Assembly: GCA_014526335.1 (NCBI GenBank)
Contig: JACTAT010000025.1
Coordinates: 223,235-287,234 of the forward strand
Length of the DNA: 64,000 nt
From: Chrysaora quinquecirrha
Taxonomy: Eukaryota > Cnidaria > Scyphozoa > Semaeostomeae > Pelagiidae
Reading direction: 5' to 3'
Positions 10,711 through 20,832 of this stretch are shown piece by piece (positions within the stretch are counted from its first letter, which is position 1; every line of letters begins with the position of its first letter). A model generated the notes under the pieces. It worked only from the letters and a program-made list of their open reading frames with translations. It did no database searches and had not been told where the DNA came from. Both the position numbers and the translations under genes were made by a program.

Positions 10711-11160
10711 ATGTCACGAATTGCCTTGTTTGACATTGAGTATGTGCAAACTAGCCAAGACCACCAGTGCATCAGAAAGATGGATGTTTTACTTGATGAC
10801 GGCGAGACTAGTTTCGTAAGGGAGTTTGTCCCGTGTATAGAATACTGCAGACTGGAACCTAAATGGAGACGGAGCTTTAATTACTGTCGACATAATATTC
10901 ATGGGCTAAATTATACCCCAAGAGGAGCAGCATGGCCATGCCAAGATTCTACATCCCTAATAAAAGACATCATAGAGTGGAACGACGTGGGGTTGGTGCT
11001 CTATAAAGGTGGTGATATCGAAAGGCGGGTGTGCGAGAAGATCGAAGTAGCATGTATAAACATGGAAGAATGAAGAATTTGGGGCGCCGAGAGCGACGTC
11101 ACACGACCCCCTAGAAGAACTACAAGAACAGAAATTCTTGAACCGGAGACCCTTGGTAGA
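10711..11160 (+). pseudogene. Module d, unit 2
   Basis: Same as unit 1 with one residue change (EYCRLEP for EYCKLEP) and the same 7-bp duplication, stopping at 11073. Confidence 0.55.
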
Positions 11161-11305
11161 CAGGTAATGCTGCTCATCAAGGCCCCGTTAAGTTCGTGTT
11201 TTATTATTCGATCTTTTTGATGAACTAGGATAGTAAACATGCTTTGAACCACCCCTACTAATTTCAGCAATTTTTAATGTCTTTTATTCCACCTTGTTTT
11301 CTAGA

Positions 11306-11751
11306 ATGTCACGCATAGCGCTAATGGATATCGAATATATACAGACTAAAGATCATCATCAATGTAGACGAAAGATTGCAATCCTACTGGATGATGGTGA
11401 GACGAGTTTTGTCAAAGAGTATAAGCCGTGCATTCCATTGGATGATATCAAAGAGAAGTGGCAACAAGCTTATAAATTCTGTTATTATAAAATTCATCAT
11501 CTAAAGTATCTGCCGACTGGAGCAGCTTTAAAATGCGTAGAATCTCCGCCTATCATCAAAGACATCTTAGAATGGAATGGGGTCGGAGTTGTATACTACA
11601 AAGGTGGTCACGTGGAACGAGATTTTGCAGAGAAATTGGTATATCATCTCGCAATATTGAAGAATTTGGAGCGCAAAGAGGGACGTCACACGACCCCCTA
11701 GAAGAACTACAAGAACATTATACATTCCTAAGAGGTATGAATTTAATCTGA
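11306..11751 (+). pseudogene. Module e, unit 2
   Basis: Shares the short T run of unit 1, so the frame ends at 11701. Confidence 0.6.
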
Positions 11752-11766
11752 ATAAATAATATTGTT

Positions 11767-12100
11767 TGAAAATTACTGAACAAAAGAGTTTAATTCTGAA
11801 CGCAGCACTGCACAGTTATCAACATCTACGACAAGCAAGGAGCTAGAAAGACTACGTCTATATTTCTACTTTGTACAGAAAGAAAGGCGGTTGGATGCAT
11901 CCTTCGAGAAATGCAGCGATATTGGACTTGTTGAGGAATTCATCGAATATTGTAACACTCAGAGGAAGGTCTGCAAAGGAACTCAAGCAATGTATATTCA
12001 AGCAATCCTTTATGGTTGTAGATTTTATGTCAGTGGAAGGCAAACCCATAAAGACTATAGTGACATACCTGCATACATTATAGCTCTTGGGATGAATTAG
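11767..12100 (+). pseudogene. YR core-binding fragment 2, unit 2
   Basis: Same as 5598-5931. Confidence 0.6.
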
Positions 12101-12197
12101 GACAAGGTGTCCCACAAGGTTCGATACAAGGTTCAAGGTTCAAGAATTCCTTAATAGACATGTGCTCCTGGGGTAAAATCCGTATTAATAGGATAAG

Positions 12198-12263
12198 ATG
12201 AAGGCTCATTCAGACAACAGGCCAACAGGCCAGAAAAGGCAAGAAAAGAACTACACTAATCAA
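12198..12263 (+). other. Leader exon before module a, unit 3
   Basis: Same leader and gtaagt donor as in the other units. Confidence 0.4.
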
Positions 12264-12367
12264 GTAAGTCATTCAATTTGTATTCTTTATTTTTATATAA
12301 GCGCTCAAACCACTAAACACTTTCTTCAGACACTTTTAACATCTTTTATTTCACCTTGTTTTCTAGA

Positions 12368-12893
12368 ATGACACATCGCTCTTCTTTATATCGAATATAT
12401 ACAAACCAAACAGGATCATCAATGCAAGAGAATGATTGCGATATTGCTAGATGATGGGGAAACGAGCTTTGTCCGGGAGTATAAACCCTGTACCCCGTTT
12501 GAAAACATAAAAGAAAAATGGCAACATGCATTTGATTACTGTCAAAGAAAAATCCACCATCTATCATACGAACCAAACAGAGCAGCATTAAAATGTGTGG
12601 AATCCCCACCCATCATCAAAGATATCTTGGATTGTAATGGGGTCGAGTCGGATATTACAAAGGTGGCCACGTTGAGCGGGATTTTGTAGAAAAATTGGCA
12701 TACCATCAAGAAACATTGAAGAATTTGGGGCGCCGAAGGCGCGTCGCACGACCCCTTAGAAGAACTACAAGAACATTATGCCTTTCTGAGAGGTATGAAT
12801 TTAATCTGAATAATAATATTGTTTTAATGTTTTAATGTTCTTGTAGACATACCTGCAGTGAGAAGACGTCGTAATCTACAGAGTCACTTGTAA
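12368..12893 (+). pseudogene. Module a, unit 3, multiply frameshifted
   Basis: This copy has at least five small deletions against the others: loss of one AC in ATGACACACATC, of a G in ggggtcggag, of a T in ggatttttg, of two bases in aaggcgacgtcgc, and a shorter T run in the preceding intron. Clustering in one module looks more like local consensus error than slow decay. Confidence 0.6.
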
Positions 12894-12896
12894 TAG

Positions 12897-13727
12897 ACAG
12901 AGGCATTTGTAAAGGATCTAGGCTCTTGGAATCTGAATCGTCAACCCACTGTCCTTAATGTTAGTTCCCTAGATTATACTGATGACGATTCCTTTTTAGA
13001 TAAGGTTCTCTTTGCGTTGAATTGCCACAACAGTGTGAGGAATAGGATGCACTATGAACTGGGTCTCTTGGTCGAGCGTTCGCGGCTTTCCTTGGATAAA
13101 ACACCGGATCAATTTACAAATGATCTAAGCAAGCGCATGTCCGAGTATAAGTTGCGTAAATATAGAAATGACATCACTCTTGGTACCTCTTCCTTCGAGG
13201 TACCTAGCTATCTATTGTATGAAATTGCAACCATGGAAGATCAAATACATCAAAGAAAGAGAGAGCTGTTGTCTGTGCGTGAGAGTTCTATCGAAGGGGC
13301 GGGCGCTGGTCTGTTTCTCGAACCTCAGAAAGAAGTGGTACCTAGGGGGACGCGTTTATGTGTATATATGGACCGATACTATGCTAGACCAAACCCCAAC
13401 TCTTCTAACGACTATCTAATCTCTAGGGAGGGCAGAGGGCAGTTAAAACAGCAAATAGATGCGGAGCAGTTTCATGATATTTTTCTAGGACCTAAGGCTA
13501 ACGATAGGTCATTTATTTCTTTCTTTTCCAGGCTTGACTTTTCTTCTGCAGGTTCAGTCTCTTGGAGTGCTCTCAAGGAAGAAACCCAGAATCAGGAAAA
13601 AATCGAGAATGATGCAAGTAACTGCAAGTTTGCGAAGCTCAAGTCACTGAGACGAAAAGGAGGACAAATGGGAAAGTGCCTGGCAAGACATGTGCGGCAT
13701 TCACCTCGTTTGCAGCCGCCGAGTTAA
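12897..13727 (+). CDS. SET-like ORF, unit 3
   Basis: Protein-identical to the 236-residue unit 2 form (TTG-initiated from 13017). Confidence 0.5.
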   Translation, partial: TEAFVKDLGSWNLNRQPTVLNVSSLDYTDDDSFLDKVLFALNCHNSVRNRMHYELGLLVERSRLSLDKTPDQFTNDLSKRMSEYKLRKYRNDITLGTSSFEVPSYLLYEIATMEDQIHQRKRELLSVRESSIEGAGAGLFLEPQKEVVPRGTRLCVYMDRYYARPNPNSSNDYLISREGRGQLKQQIDAEQFHDIFLGPKANDRSFISFFSRLDFSSAGSVSWSALKEETQNQEKIENDASNCKFAKLKSLRRKGGQMGKCLARHVRHSPRLQPPS

Positions 13728-14225
13728 TTTTAGAGGTAGAAAATGATAAAGCCATAAAATTACTTTTTTTCCTGACGTCAACGATGATAAAATGAAAAGA
13801 AAGCATTGCAGACTGTATATAAATATAATGCAATATTAGAAAATTTAAAATTGATTTTGAATGGAGTATAACAGTTTCTAAAGACTTAAAAAAGGTGACA
13901 CCGCCTTGGAATCATACAACAGGTGTGTTTCATGATATAAGCACAGTTCCGGTATGGCTTTCTACCTTTTATATTCCGTTATTCAGTAATTTAACGTATG
14001 GACATATGGGATTTTTTTGGATGTTAAACGATATAATAAGTGCACAGATATTAATGATACAATTAAGATGAGGAAATGCCTTTTCTTGGTCAAATTGTGC
14101 AGCCAACTAACATCCACGATGTTTCAGCCATAATTCAAACTAATCAAGGCACAACAAGCCAGTCAAGACGACGCACATCAACGACTGACGATGCGTAAGA
14201 TGAAACTTTCCTCAGTAAAGATGTC

Positions 14226-14652
14226 ATGCTCAAGACAGTCAACGAACAAGCAAAATCAAGACGCTCAACACTGAGCAAAGAAGAAATGTCAGATACACTT
14301 CTAAAAGAAATTCAAATGTTTGAGAATTACTGGACAAGAGAGTTCAATTCTCAACGCAGCACTGCACAGTTATCAACATCTACGACAAGCAAGGTGCTAG
14401 AAAGACTACGTCTATATTTCTATTTTGTACAGAAAGAAACGGGGTTGGATGCATCCTTCAAGAAATGCAGTGATATTGGACTTGTTGAGGAATTCATCGA
14501 ATATTGTAAAACTGAGAGGAAGGTCTGCAAAGGAACTCAAGCAATGTATATTCAAGCAATCCTTTAAGGCTGTAAATTTGTTGTCAGTGGAAGGCAAACC
14601 CATAAAGACTATAGTGACATACCTGGATACATTATAGCTGTTGGGATGAATT
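14226..14652 (+). pseudogene. YR core-binding fragment 1, unit 3
   Basis: Same as unit 1, including the in-frame TAA at 14565-14567. Confidence 0.6.
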
Positions 14653-14751
14653 AGGACAAGGTGTCCCACAAGGTTCGATACAAGGTACAAGGTTCAAGAA
14701 ATCCTTAATAGACATGTGCTCCTGGGGTAAAATCCGTATAAATAGGATAAG

Positions 14752-14817
14752 ATGAAGGCTCATTCAGACAACAGGCCAACAGGCCAGAAAAGGCAAGAAA
14801 AGAACTACACTAATCAA
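14752..14817 (+). other. Leader exon before module b, unit 3
   Basis: Same leader and donor as in the other units. Confidence 0.4.
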
Positions 14818-14922
14818 GTAAGTCATTCAATTTGTATTCTTTATTTTTATATAAGCGCTCAAACCACTAAACACTTTCTTCAGACACTTTTTAACATCTT
14901 TTATTTCACCTTGTTTTCTAGA

Positions 14923-15432
14923 ATGACACACATCGCTCTTCTTTATATCGAATATATACAAACCAAACAGGATCATCAATGCAAGAGAATGATTGCGATA
15001 TTGCTAGATGATGGGGAAACGAGCTTTGTCCGGGAGTATAAACCCTGTACCCCGTTTGAAAACATAAAAGAAAAATGGCAACATGCATTTGATTATTGTC
15101 AAAGAAAAATCCACCATCTATCATACGAACCAAACAGAGCAGCATTAAAATGTGTGGAATCCCCACCCATCATCAAAGATATCTTGGATTGTAATGGGGT
15201 CGGAGTCGTATATTACAAAGGTGGCCACGTTGAGCGGGATTTTTGTAGAAAAATTGGCATACCATCAAGAAACATTGAAGAATTTGGGGCGCCGAAGGCG
15301 ACGTCGCACGATCCCTTAGAAGAACTACAAGAACATTATGCCTTTCTGAGAGGTATGAATTTAATCTAAATAATAATATTGTTTTTATTTACATTCACCT
15401 CGTTTGCAGCCGCCGAGGTACTACACCAATGA
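14923..15432 (+). CDS. Module b, unit 3
   Basis: Exons 14923-15352 and 15410-15432. Carries the b-type variants (GVVYYKGG, gattattgt) like unit 1. Confidence 0.55.
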
Positions 15433-15780
15433 ATCGTCAAAATAGTGGAAGCAGCTGTGAAGCATCTGTCACATACAACAGGAAATTTCCTGGGAATCAG
15501 GAATAGTAGAAGAGATTATGATGATGATGACGAGGAAGTGTCTTAACTAAATCGCGGCGCTAATCACACAGAATAATACGAAAATGACGAAAGATGACGA
15601 AACATGTTCTTTGATCCATGTTCCATGTTTTCCTGGGTTTCCTGTCACAACGAATTATTGCTGATTGACGGGTATTCCATCTGTTTGAGTCTCGAAGCTG
15701 GATGGTGCTATATAGCTGGTTGCAAATCAGTACCTCGCCCTTACTTTCAGTTAGAATTGTGCATGTGCAGTATACACACT

Positions 15781-16101
15781 ATGGAGAAGAAAACCAAAGA
15801 TAGTAGAACACCGCGAACATCCACATCGCGTCAGTTGGTTGAAAATGATGGCAAACTGGGTTTCGAATTCAAAGGTGAATTTAAAGCATTAACGAACTTC
15901 GTGATACGATGCGTTGGGTACGTAGTGAAGAGCTGGGAAGATGAGCAGGAAGAAGGATTTCTCATAAAAATTTGTCAGAGCGATAGAAGGCAAGCGCGCG
16001 ACGGCGATACGGAGGATGAAGTTGAAGACGACAGCATGCGAGTCTTTTCATTTTTAAATGCACTTAGTGAATATCTTCGCTATTGGGACAACCAATTCTG
16101 A
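15781..16101 (+). CDS. Small charged ORF, unit 3
   Basis: Intact 106-residue form, same as unit 1. Confidence 0.4.
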   Translation: MEKKTKDSRTPRTSTSRQLVENDGKLGFEFKGEFKALTNFVIRCVGYVVKSWEDEQEEGFLIKICQSDRRQARDGDTEDEVEDDSMRVFSFLNALSEYLRYWDNQF

Positions 16102-16316
16102 CTGTTTCTCTCCTACTATATCTCCAAATAGTGTTTTTTGTTGAAATAGAATACCTGACTAAAAGTCATTGACTTTTCTTGAAAATTTATTCGACCTTCT
16201 TAATTTGCTCACATTACCAAGTTTGATCACTTGCAAACCAAGGCTACCAATTTGAACGCAGATGTTACAAAAATACAATAAAACCAACTACGGTCAAAAC
16301 ATTACAATCAGAATAG

Positions 16317-16727
16317 ATCATCACTAAAGATCATCATCAATGTAGACGAAAGATTGCAATCCTACTGGATGATGGTGAGACGAGTTTTGTCAAAGAGTAT
16401 AAGCCGTGCATTCCATTGGATGATATCAAAGAGAAGTGGCAACAAGCTTATAAATTCTGTTATTATAAAATTCATCATCTAAAGTATCTGCCGACTGGAG
16501 CAGCTTTAAAATGCGTAGAATCTCCGTCTATCATAAAAGACATCTTAGAATGGAATGGGGTCGGAGTTGTATACTACAAAGGTGGTCACGTGGAACGAGA
16601 TTTTTGCAGAGAAATTGGTATATCATCTTGCAATATTGAAGAATTTGGGGCGCCAAGAGCGACGTCACACGACCCCCTAGAAGAACTACAAGAACAGAAA
16701 TTCTTGAACCTGGGAGACCCTTGGTAG
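16317..16727 (+). pseudogene. Module c, unit 3
   Basis: Same truncated module as in units 1 and 2. Confidence 0.5.
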
Positions 16728-16873
16728 ACAGGTAATGCTGCTCATCAAGGCCCCGTCGAGTTCGTGTTTTATTATTCGATCTTTTTGATGAACTAGGATA
16801 GTAAACATGCTTTGAACCACCCCTACTAATTTCAGCAATTTTTAACGTCTTTTATTCCACCTTGTTTTCTAGA

Positions 16874-17325
16874 ATGTCACGAATTGCCTTGTTTGACATT
16901 GAGTATGTGCAAACTAGCCAAGACCACCAGTGCATCAGAAAGATGGATGTTTTACTTGATGACGGCGAGACTAGTTTCGTAAGGAGTTTGTCCCGTGTAT
17001 AGAATACTGCAGACTGGAACCTAAATGGAGACGGAGCTTTAATTACTGTCGACATAATATTCATGGGCTAAATTATACCCCAAGAGGAGCAGCATGGCCA
17101 TGCCAAGATTCTACATCCCTAATAAAAGACATCATAGAGTGGAACGACGTGGGGTTGGTGCTCTATAAAGGTGGTGATATCGAAAGGCGGGTGTGCGAGA
17201 AGATCGAAGTAGCATGTATAAACATGGAAGAATGAAGAATTTGGGGCGCCGAGAGCGACGTCACACGACCCCCTAGAAGAACTACAAGAACAGAAATTCT
17301 TGAACCCGGGAGACCCTTGGTAGAC
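16874..17325 (+). pseudogene. Module d, unit 3, extra frameshift
   Basis: Besides the shared 7-bp duplication, one G is lost (gtaaggag against gtaagggag near 16980), so the frame breaks early. Confidence 0.55.
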
Positions 17326-17469
17326 AGGTAATGCTGCTCATCAAGGCCCCGTTAAGTTCGTGTTTTATTATTCGATCTTTTTGATGAACTAGGATAGTAA
17401 ACATGCTTTGAACCACCCCTACTAATTTCAGCAATTTTTAATGTCTTTTATTCCACCTTGTTTTCTAGA

Positions 17470-17916
17470 ATGTCACGCATAGCGCTAATGGATATCGAAT
17501 ATATACAGACTAAAGATCATCATCAATGTAGACGAAAGATTGCAATCCTACTGGATGATGGTGAGACGAGTTTTGTCAAAGAGTATAAGCCGTGCATTCC
17601 ATTGGATGATATCAAAGAGAAGTGGCAACAAGCTTATAAATTCTGTTATTATAAAATTCATCATCTAAAGTATCTGCCGACTGGAGCAGCTTTAAAATGC
17701 GTAGAATCTCCGCCTATCATCAAAGACATCTTAGAATGGAATGGGGTCGGAGTTGTATACTACAAAGGTGGTCACGTGGAACGAGATTTTTGCAGAGAAA
17801 TTGGTATATCATCTCGCAATATTGAAGAATTTGGAGCGCAAAGAGGGACGTCACACGACCCCCTAGAAGAACTACAAGAACATTATACATTCCTAAGAGG
17901 TATGAATTTAATCTGA
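17470..17916 (+). CDS. Module e, unit 3: intact KGG module
   Basis: The only full-length e module: 148 residues from ATG 17470 to the stop at 17916, or to the donor agag|gtatga after 17899 if spliced. Features in order: MSRIALMDIEYIQT, LLDDGETSFVKEY, KFCYYKIHHL, VVYYKGGHVERDF, NIEEFGAQ, TSHDPLEELQEHYTFL. The D-I-E start and the late H-D are the residues to test for a DEDD-like fold. Best template for searching the family. Confidence 0.65.
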   Translation: MSRIALMDIEYIQTKDHHQCRRKIAILLDDGETSFVKEYKPCIPLDDIKEKWQQAYKFCYYKIHHLKYLPTGAALKCVESPPIIKDILEWNGVGVVYYKGGHVERDFCREIGISSRNIEEFGAQRGTSHDPLEELQEHYTFLRGMNLI

Positions 17917-17931
17917 ATAAATAATATTGTT

Positions 17932-18265
17932 TGAAAATTACTGAACAAAAGAGTTTAATTCTGAACGCAGCACTGCACAGTTATCAACATCTACGACAAG
18001 CAAGGAGCTAGAAAGACTACGTCTATATTTCTACTTTGTACAGAAAGAAAGGCGGTTGGATGCATCCTTCGAGAAATGCAGCGATATTGGACTTGTTGAG
18101 GAATTCATCGAATATTGTAACACTCAGAGGAAGGTCTGCAAAGGAACTCAAGCAATGTATATTCAAGCAATCCTTTATGGTTGTAGATTTTATGTCAGTG
18201 GAAGGCAAACCCATAAAGACTATAGTGACATACCTGCATACATTATAGCTCTTGGGATGAATTAG
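17932..18265 (+). pseudogene. YR core-binding fragment 2, unit 3
   Basis: Same as 5598-5931. Confidence 0.6.
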
Positions 18266-18362
18266 GACAAGGTGTCCCACAAGGTTCGATACAAGGTTCA
18301 AGGTTCAAGAATTCCTTAATAGACATGTGCTCCTGGGGTAAAATCCGTATTAATAGGATAAG

Positions 18363-18428
18363 ATGAAGGCTCATTCAGACAACAGGCCAACAGGCCAGAA
18401 AAGGCAAGAAAAGAACTACACTAATCAA
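18363..18428 (+). other. Leader exon before module a, unit 4
   Basis: Same leader and donor. Confidence 0.4.
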
Positions 18429-18533
18429 GTAAGTCATTCAATTTGTATTCTTTATTTTTATATAAGCGCTCAAACCACTAAACACTTTCTTCAGACACTT
18501 TTTAACATCTTTTATTTCACCTTGTTTTCTAGA

Positions 18534-19065
18534 ATGACACACATCGCTCTTCTTTATATCGAATATATACAAACCAAACAGGATCATCAATGCAAGAGAA
18601 TGATTGCGATATTGCTAGATGATGGGGAAACGAGCTTTGTCCGGGAGTATAAACCCTGTACCCCGTTTGAAAACATAAAAGAAAAATGGCAACATGCATT
18701 TGATTACTGTCAAAGAAAAATCCACCATCTATCATACGAACCAAACAGAGCAGCATTAAAATGTGTGGAATCCCCACCCATCATCAAAGATATCTTGGAT
18801 TGTAATGGGGTCGGAGTCGGATATTACAAAGGTGGCCACGTTGAGCGGGATTTTTGTAGAAAAATTGGCATACCATCAAGAAACATTGAAGAATTTGGGG
18901 CGCCGAAGGCGACGTCGCACGACCCCTTAGAAGAACTACAAGAACATTATGCCTTTCTGAGAGGTATGAATTTAATCTGAATAATAATATTGTTTTAATG
19001 TTTTTAATGTTCTTGTAGACATACCTGCAGTGAGAAGACGTCGTAATCTACAGAGTCACTTGTAA
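18534..19065 (+). CDS. Module a, unit 4 (intact)
   Basis: Exons 18534-18963 and 19019-19065; protein identical to module a of unit 1. It immediately precedes the permuted YR ORF. Confidence 0.6.
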
Positions 19066-19068
19066 TAG

Positions 19069-20832
19069 ACAGAGGCATTTGTAAAGGATCTAGGCTCTTG
19101 GAATCTAAATCGTCAAACCACTTTCCATAATGTTAGATCCCTAGAATATGCTGATGACGATTCCTTTCTAGATAAGGTTTTCTTTGCGTTGAATTGCCAC
19201 AATAGTGTTAGGAATAGGATGCATTATGAACTGGGTCTGTTGGTCGAGCGTTCGCGGCTTTCCTTGGATATAACACCGGATCAATTTACAAATGAACTAA
19301 GCAAGCGCATGTACGACTATAAGCTACGTGAATATATAAATGACATCACTCTTGGTACCTCTTCCTTCAAGGTGCCTAGCTATCTATTGTATGAAGATTA
19401 CAGTGATATTGAATGTATAGTGCAAGTTAGAAACCTGCAGAGACAGGCGCAACTGTCCTATTCAAGACAAAAAAGATTAGAGATACCTAAACGAGCAAGA
19501 CAATTTTACTGGTCGGAAGTTTTAACAATTTTGAAACAACTCAAAGAACGCGTAGAAAATTATAATGGTTCCTTACAAGATGAGTCAAGACTCTTCATGA
19601 ATTTTCTAATATTGTTATTATTCACTAGCTGTAACCCAGCAAGAAATCTGGATTACATACATCTGAGAATCGCCGATGATCGCAATAATTCATACGACGA
19701 AAGTCGCATGGAAAAGGAAGACAACTATATACATTTGCAGAACAATGGATCGGTTCATTTAATATTTAAAAAGTACAAAACAGCAACGACTTACGGATGT
19801 CAGGTAATAGACATAAGCTCTTTGGAAGTTTTGCTAAGATATGTAACAGAATACCTCGATAAGCATCGGCATAGACTTTTAAGCGGTAAAGAACATGATT
19901 TTCTATTTATTCAAAAAGATGGATGCCCATTTTCCAGCTCAGCAGCCTTTTCTAAATATTTAGGCAAAACGTTCGAGAGTTATTCAGATGGCTTGAGGTT
20001 AACAACGACAAATATGAGGAAAGCCTGCGTAGAACTGAGAAGAGTTTTCTTTATGAATACGAAAAAGGAAACGTTTAAAACAAGAATAAAACGTTGCAAA
20101 ATAAACAAAACGAATGCTGATAATGAACTAAGGAAGATAATTATCTCTAGAATTGGAAACTTACAAGGTGGCTATTACGTAATGAAGGCAAAAAGTGCTG
20201 TCGATTTCGTACAAAAATTTCTGCCGAAATCCAATGAAACACAGACTAATCAAGAAGACACGGCAGCAGAACAGGCAGCAGAAGAGATAGAAACTGGGCT
20301 TCAGAATGAGCATGCGGAAGAGATGGAAACAGAAGAGATAGTACCACAGATAGCAGAACAGGCAGCAGAAGAGATAGAAACTGGGATACCAAAAGATGAA
20401 TCAAGTGTAAGAATAGGAAAAGGGTTCAATTGCAAGAGATGCTGGACAATAAAAGAGGAGGACATGTCCCTTGAGCTCAAAATGCAGATTAAAGACTTTC
20501 ATCGTTACTGGACTACAGAATACCAGCGTTCACGACCTTCGAAACAACTATCAACGACAACGGCATTCAAAATAGTAGAACGTTTAAAACAATACTTTTT
20601 TTTCATACAGAGGAAAAATATTCAGCCCAATAATTTACAGCAATGCACTGATTTGGAGCTGATTGAAGAATTCATGACATATTGTTTAGAAGAAAGGAAA
20701 ATATCGACAGGAACCCTTTTCCTATTCTTGCAAGCGATACAGTATGCTTGCAAGTATGTCTACTGTAACAGTAAAAGAAATGATTACAGTGATATTGAAT
20801 GTATAGTGCAGGCCCCAGGATTTAATATTTAA
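19069..20832 (+). CDS. Permuted tyrosine recombinase fused to SET-ORF N-terminus
   Basis: Open from 19069; 547 codons from 19189. Residues 1-69 are the start of the SET-like ORF. Residues 70-345 are a YR catalytic domain: the first catalytic Arg is in TSCNPARNLDYIHLR (R152), a beta-hairpin Lys is in FKKYKTATTYG, the second Arg is in TTTNMRK (R277), and the nucleophile is probably in QGGYYV (Y329/330). The usual His nine residues before Tyr is replaced by Arg. Residues 355-400 are acidic with EQAAEEIETG twice. Residues 425-530 are the core-binding domain, which normally comes first. DYSDIECIVQ occurs at both 70-79 and 532-541. The order is thus a circular permutation of a normal YR. The family is Crypton-like or another eukaryotic YR element; which one is uncertain. 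Confidence 0.75.
   Translation, partial: TEAFVKDLGSWNLNRQTTFHNVRSLEYADDDSFLDKVFFALNCHNSVRNRMHYELGLLVERSRLSLDITPDQFTNELSKRMYDYKLREYINDITLGTSSFKVPSYLLYEDYSDIECIVQVRNLQRQAQLSYSRQKRLEIPKRARQFYWSEVLTILKQLKERVENYNGSLQDESRLFMNFLILLLFTSCNPARNLDYIHLRIADDRNNSYDESRMEKEDNYIHLQNNGSVHLIFKKYKTATTYGCQVIDISSLEVLLRYVTEYLDKHRHRLLSGKEHDFLFIQKDGCPFSSSAAFSKYLGKTFESYSDGLRLTTTNMRKACVELRRVFFMNTKKETFKTRIKRCKINKTNADNELRKIIISRIGNLQGGYYVMKAKSAVDFVQKFLPKSNETQTNQEDTAAEQAAEEIETGLQNEHAEEMETEEIVPQIAEQAAEEIETGIPKDESSVRIGKGFNCKRCWTIKEEDMSLELKMQIKDFHRYWTTEYQRSRPSKQLSTTTAFKIVERLKQYFFFIQRKNIQPNNLQQCTDLELIEEFMTYCLEERKISTGTLFLFLQAIQYACKYVYCNSKRNDYSDIECIVQAPGFNI
19396..19424 (+). repeat. 29-bp direct repeat, left copy
   Basis: Begins GATTACAGTGATATTGAATG and encodes DYSDIECIVQ (first part). 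Identical to 20782-20810, with start-to-start distance 1386 bp (462 codons). Confidence 0.95.
20782..20810 (+). repeat. 29-bp direct repeat, right copy
   Basis: Exact copy of 19396-19424. Beyond it the sequence leaves the YR frame. Confidence 0.95.

Larger units (their letters stand above)
1..19395 (+). repeat. Tandem array of a ~6.17-kb multi-module unit
   Basis: The same long sequence recurs head to tail with starts at 1, 6166, 12334 and 18500; the last copy stops near 19395. Corresponding landmarks are 6161-6173 bp apart. The order in each unit is: module a, SET-like ORF, YR core-binding fragment 1, leader exon plus module b, small charged ORF, module c, module d, module e, YR core-binding fragment 2, leader exon of the next module a. 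Copies look about 99% identical by eye; differences are mainly single-base homopolymer indels plus patches of shared substitutions. The window starts inside the array, so its true length is unknown. It reads as a recently amplified composite of pieces of a YR-encoding mobile element. Confidence 0.93.
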
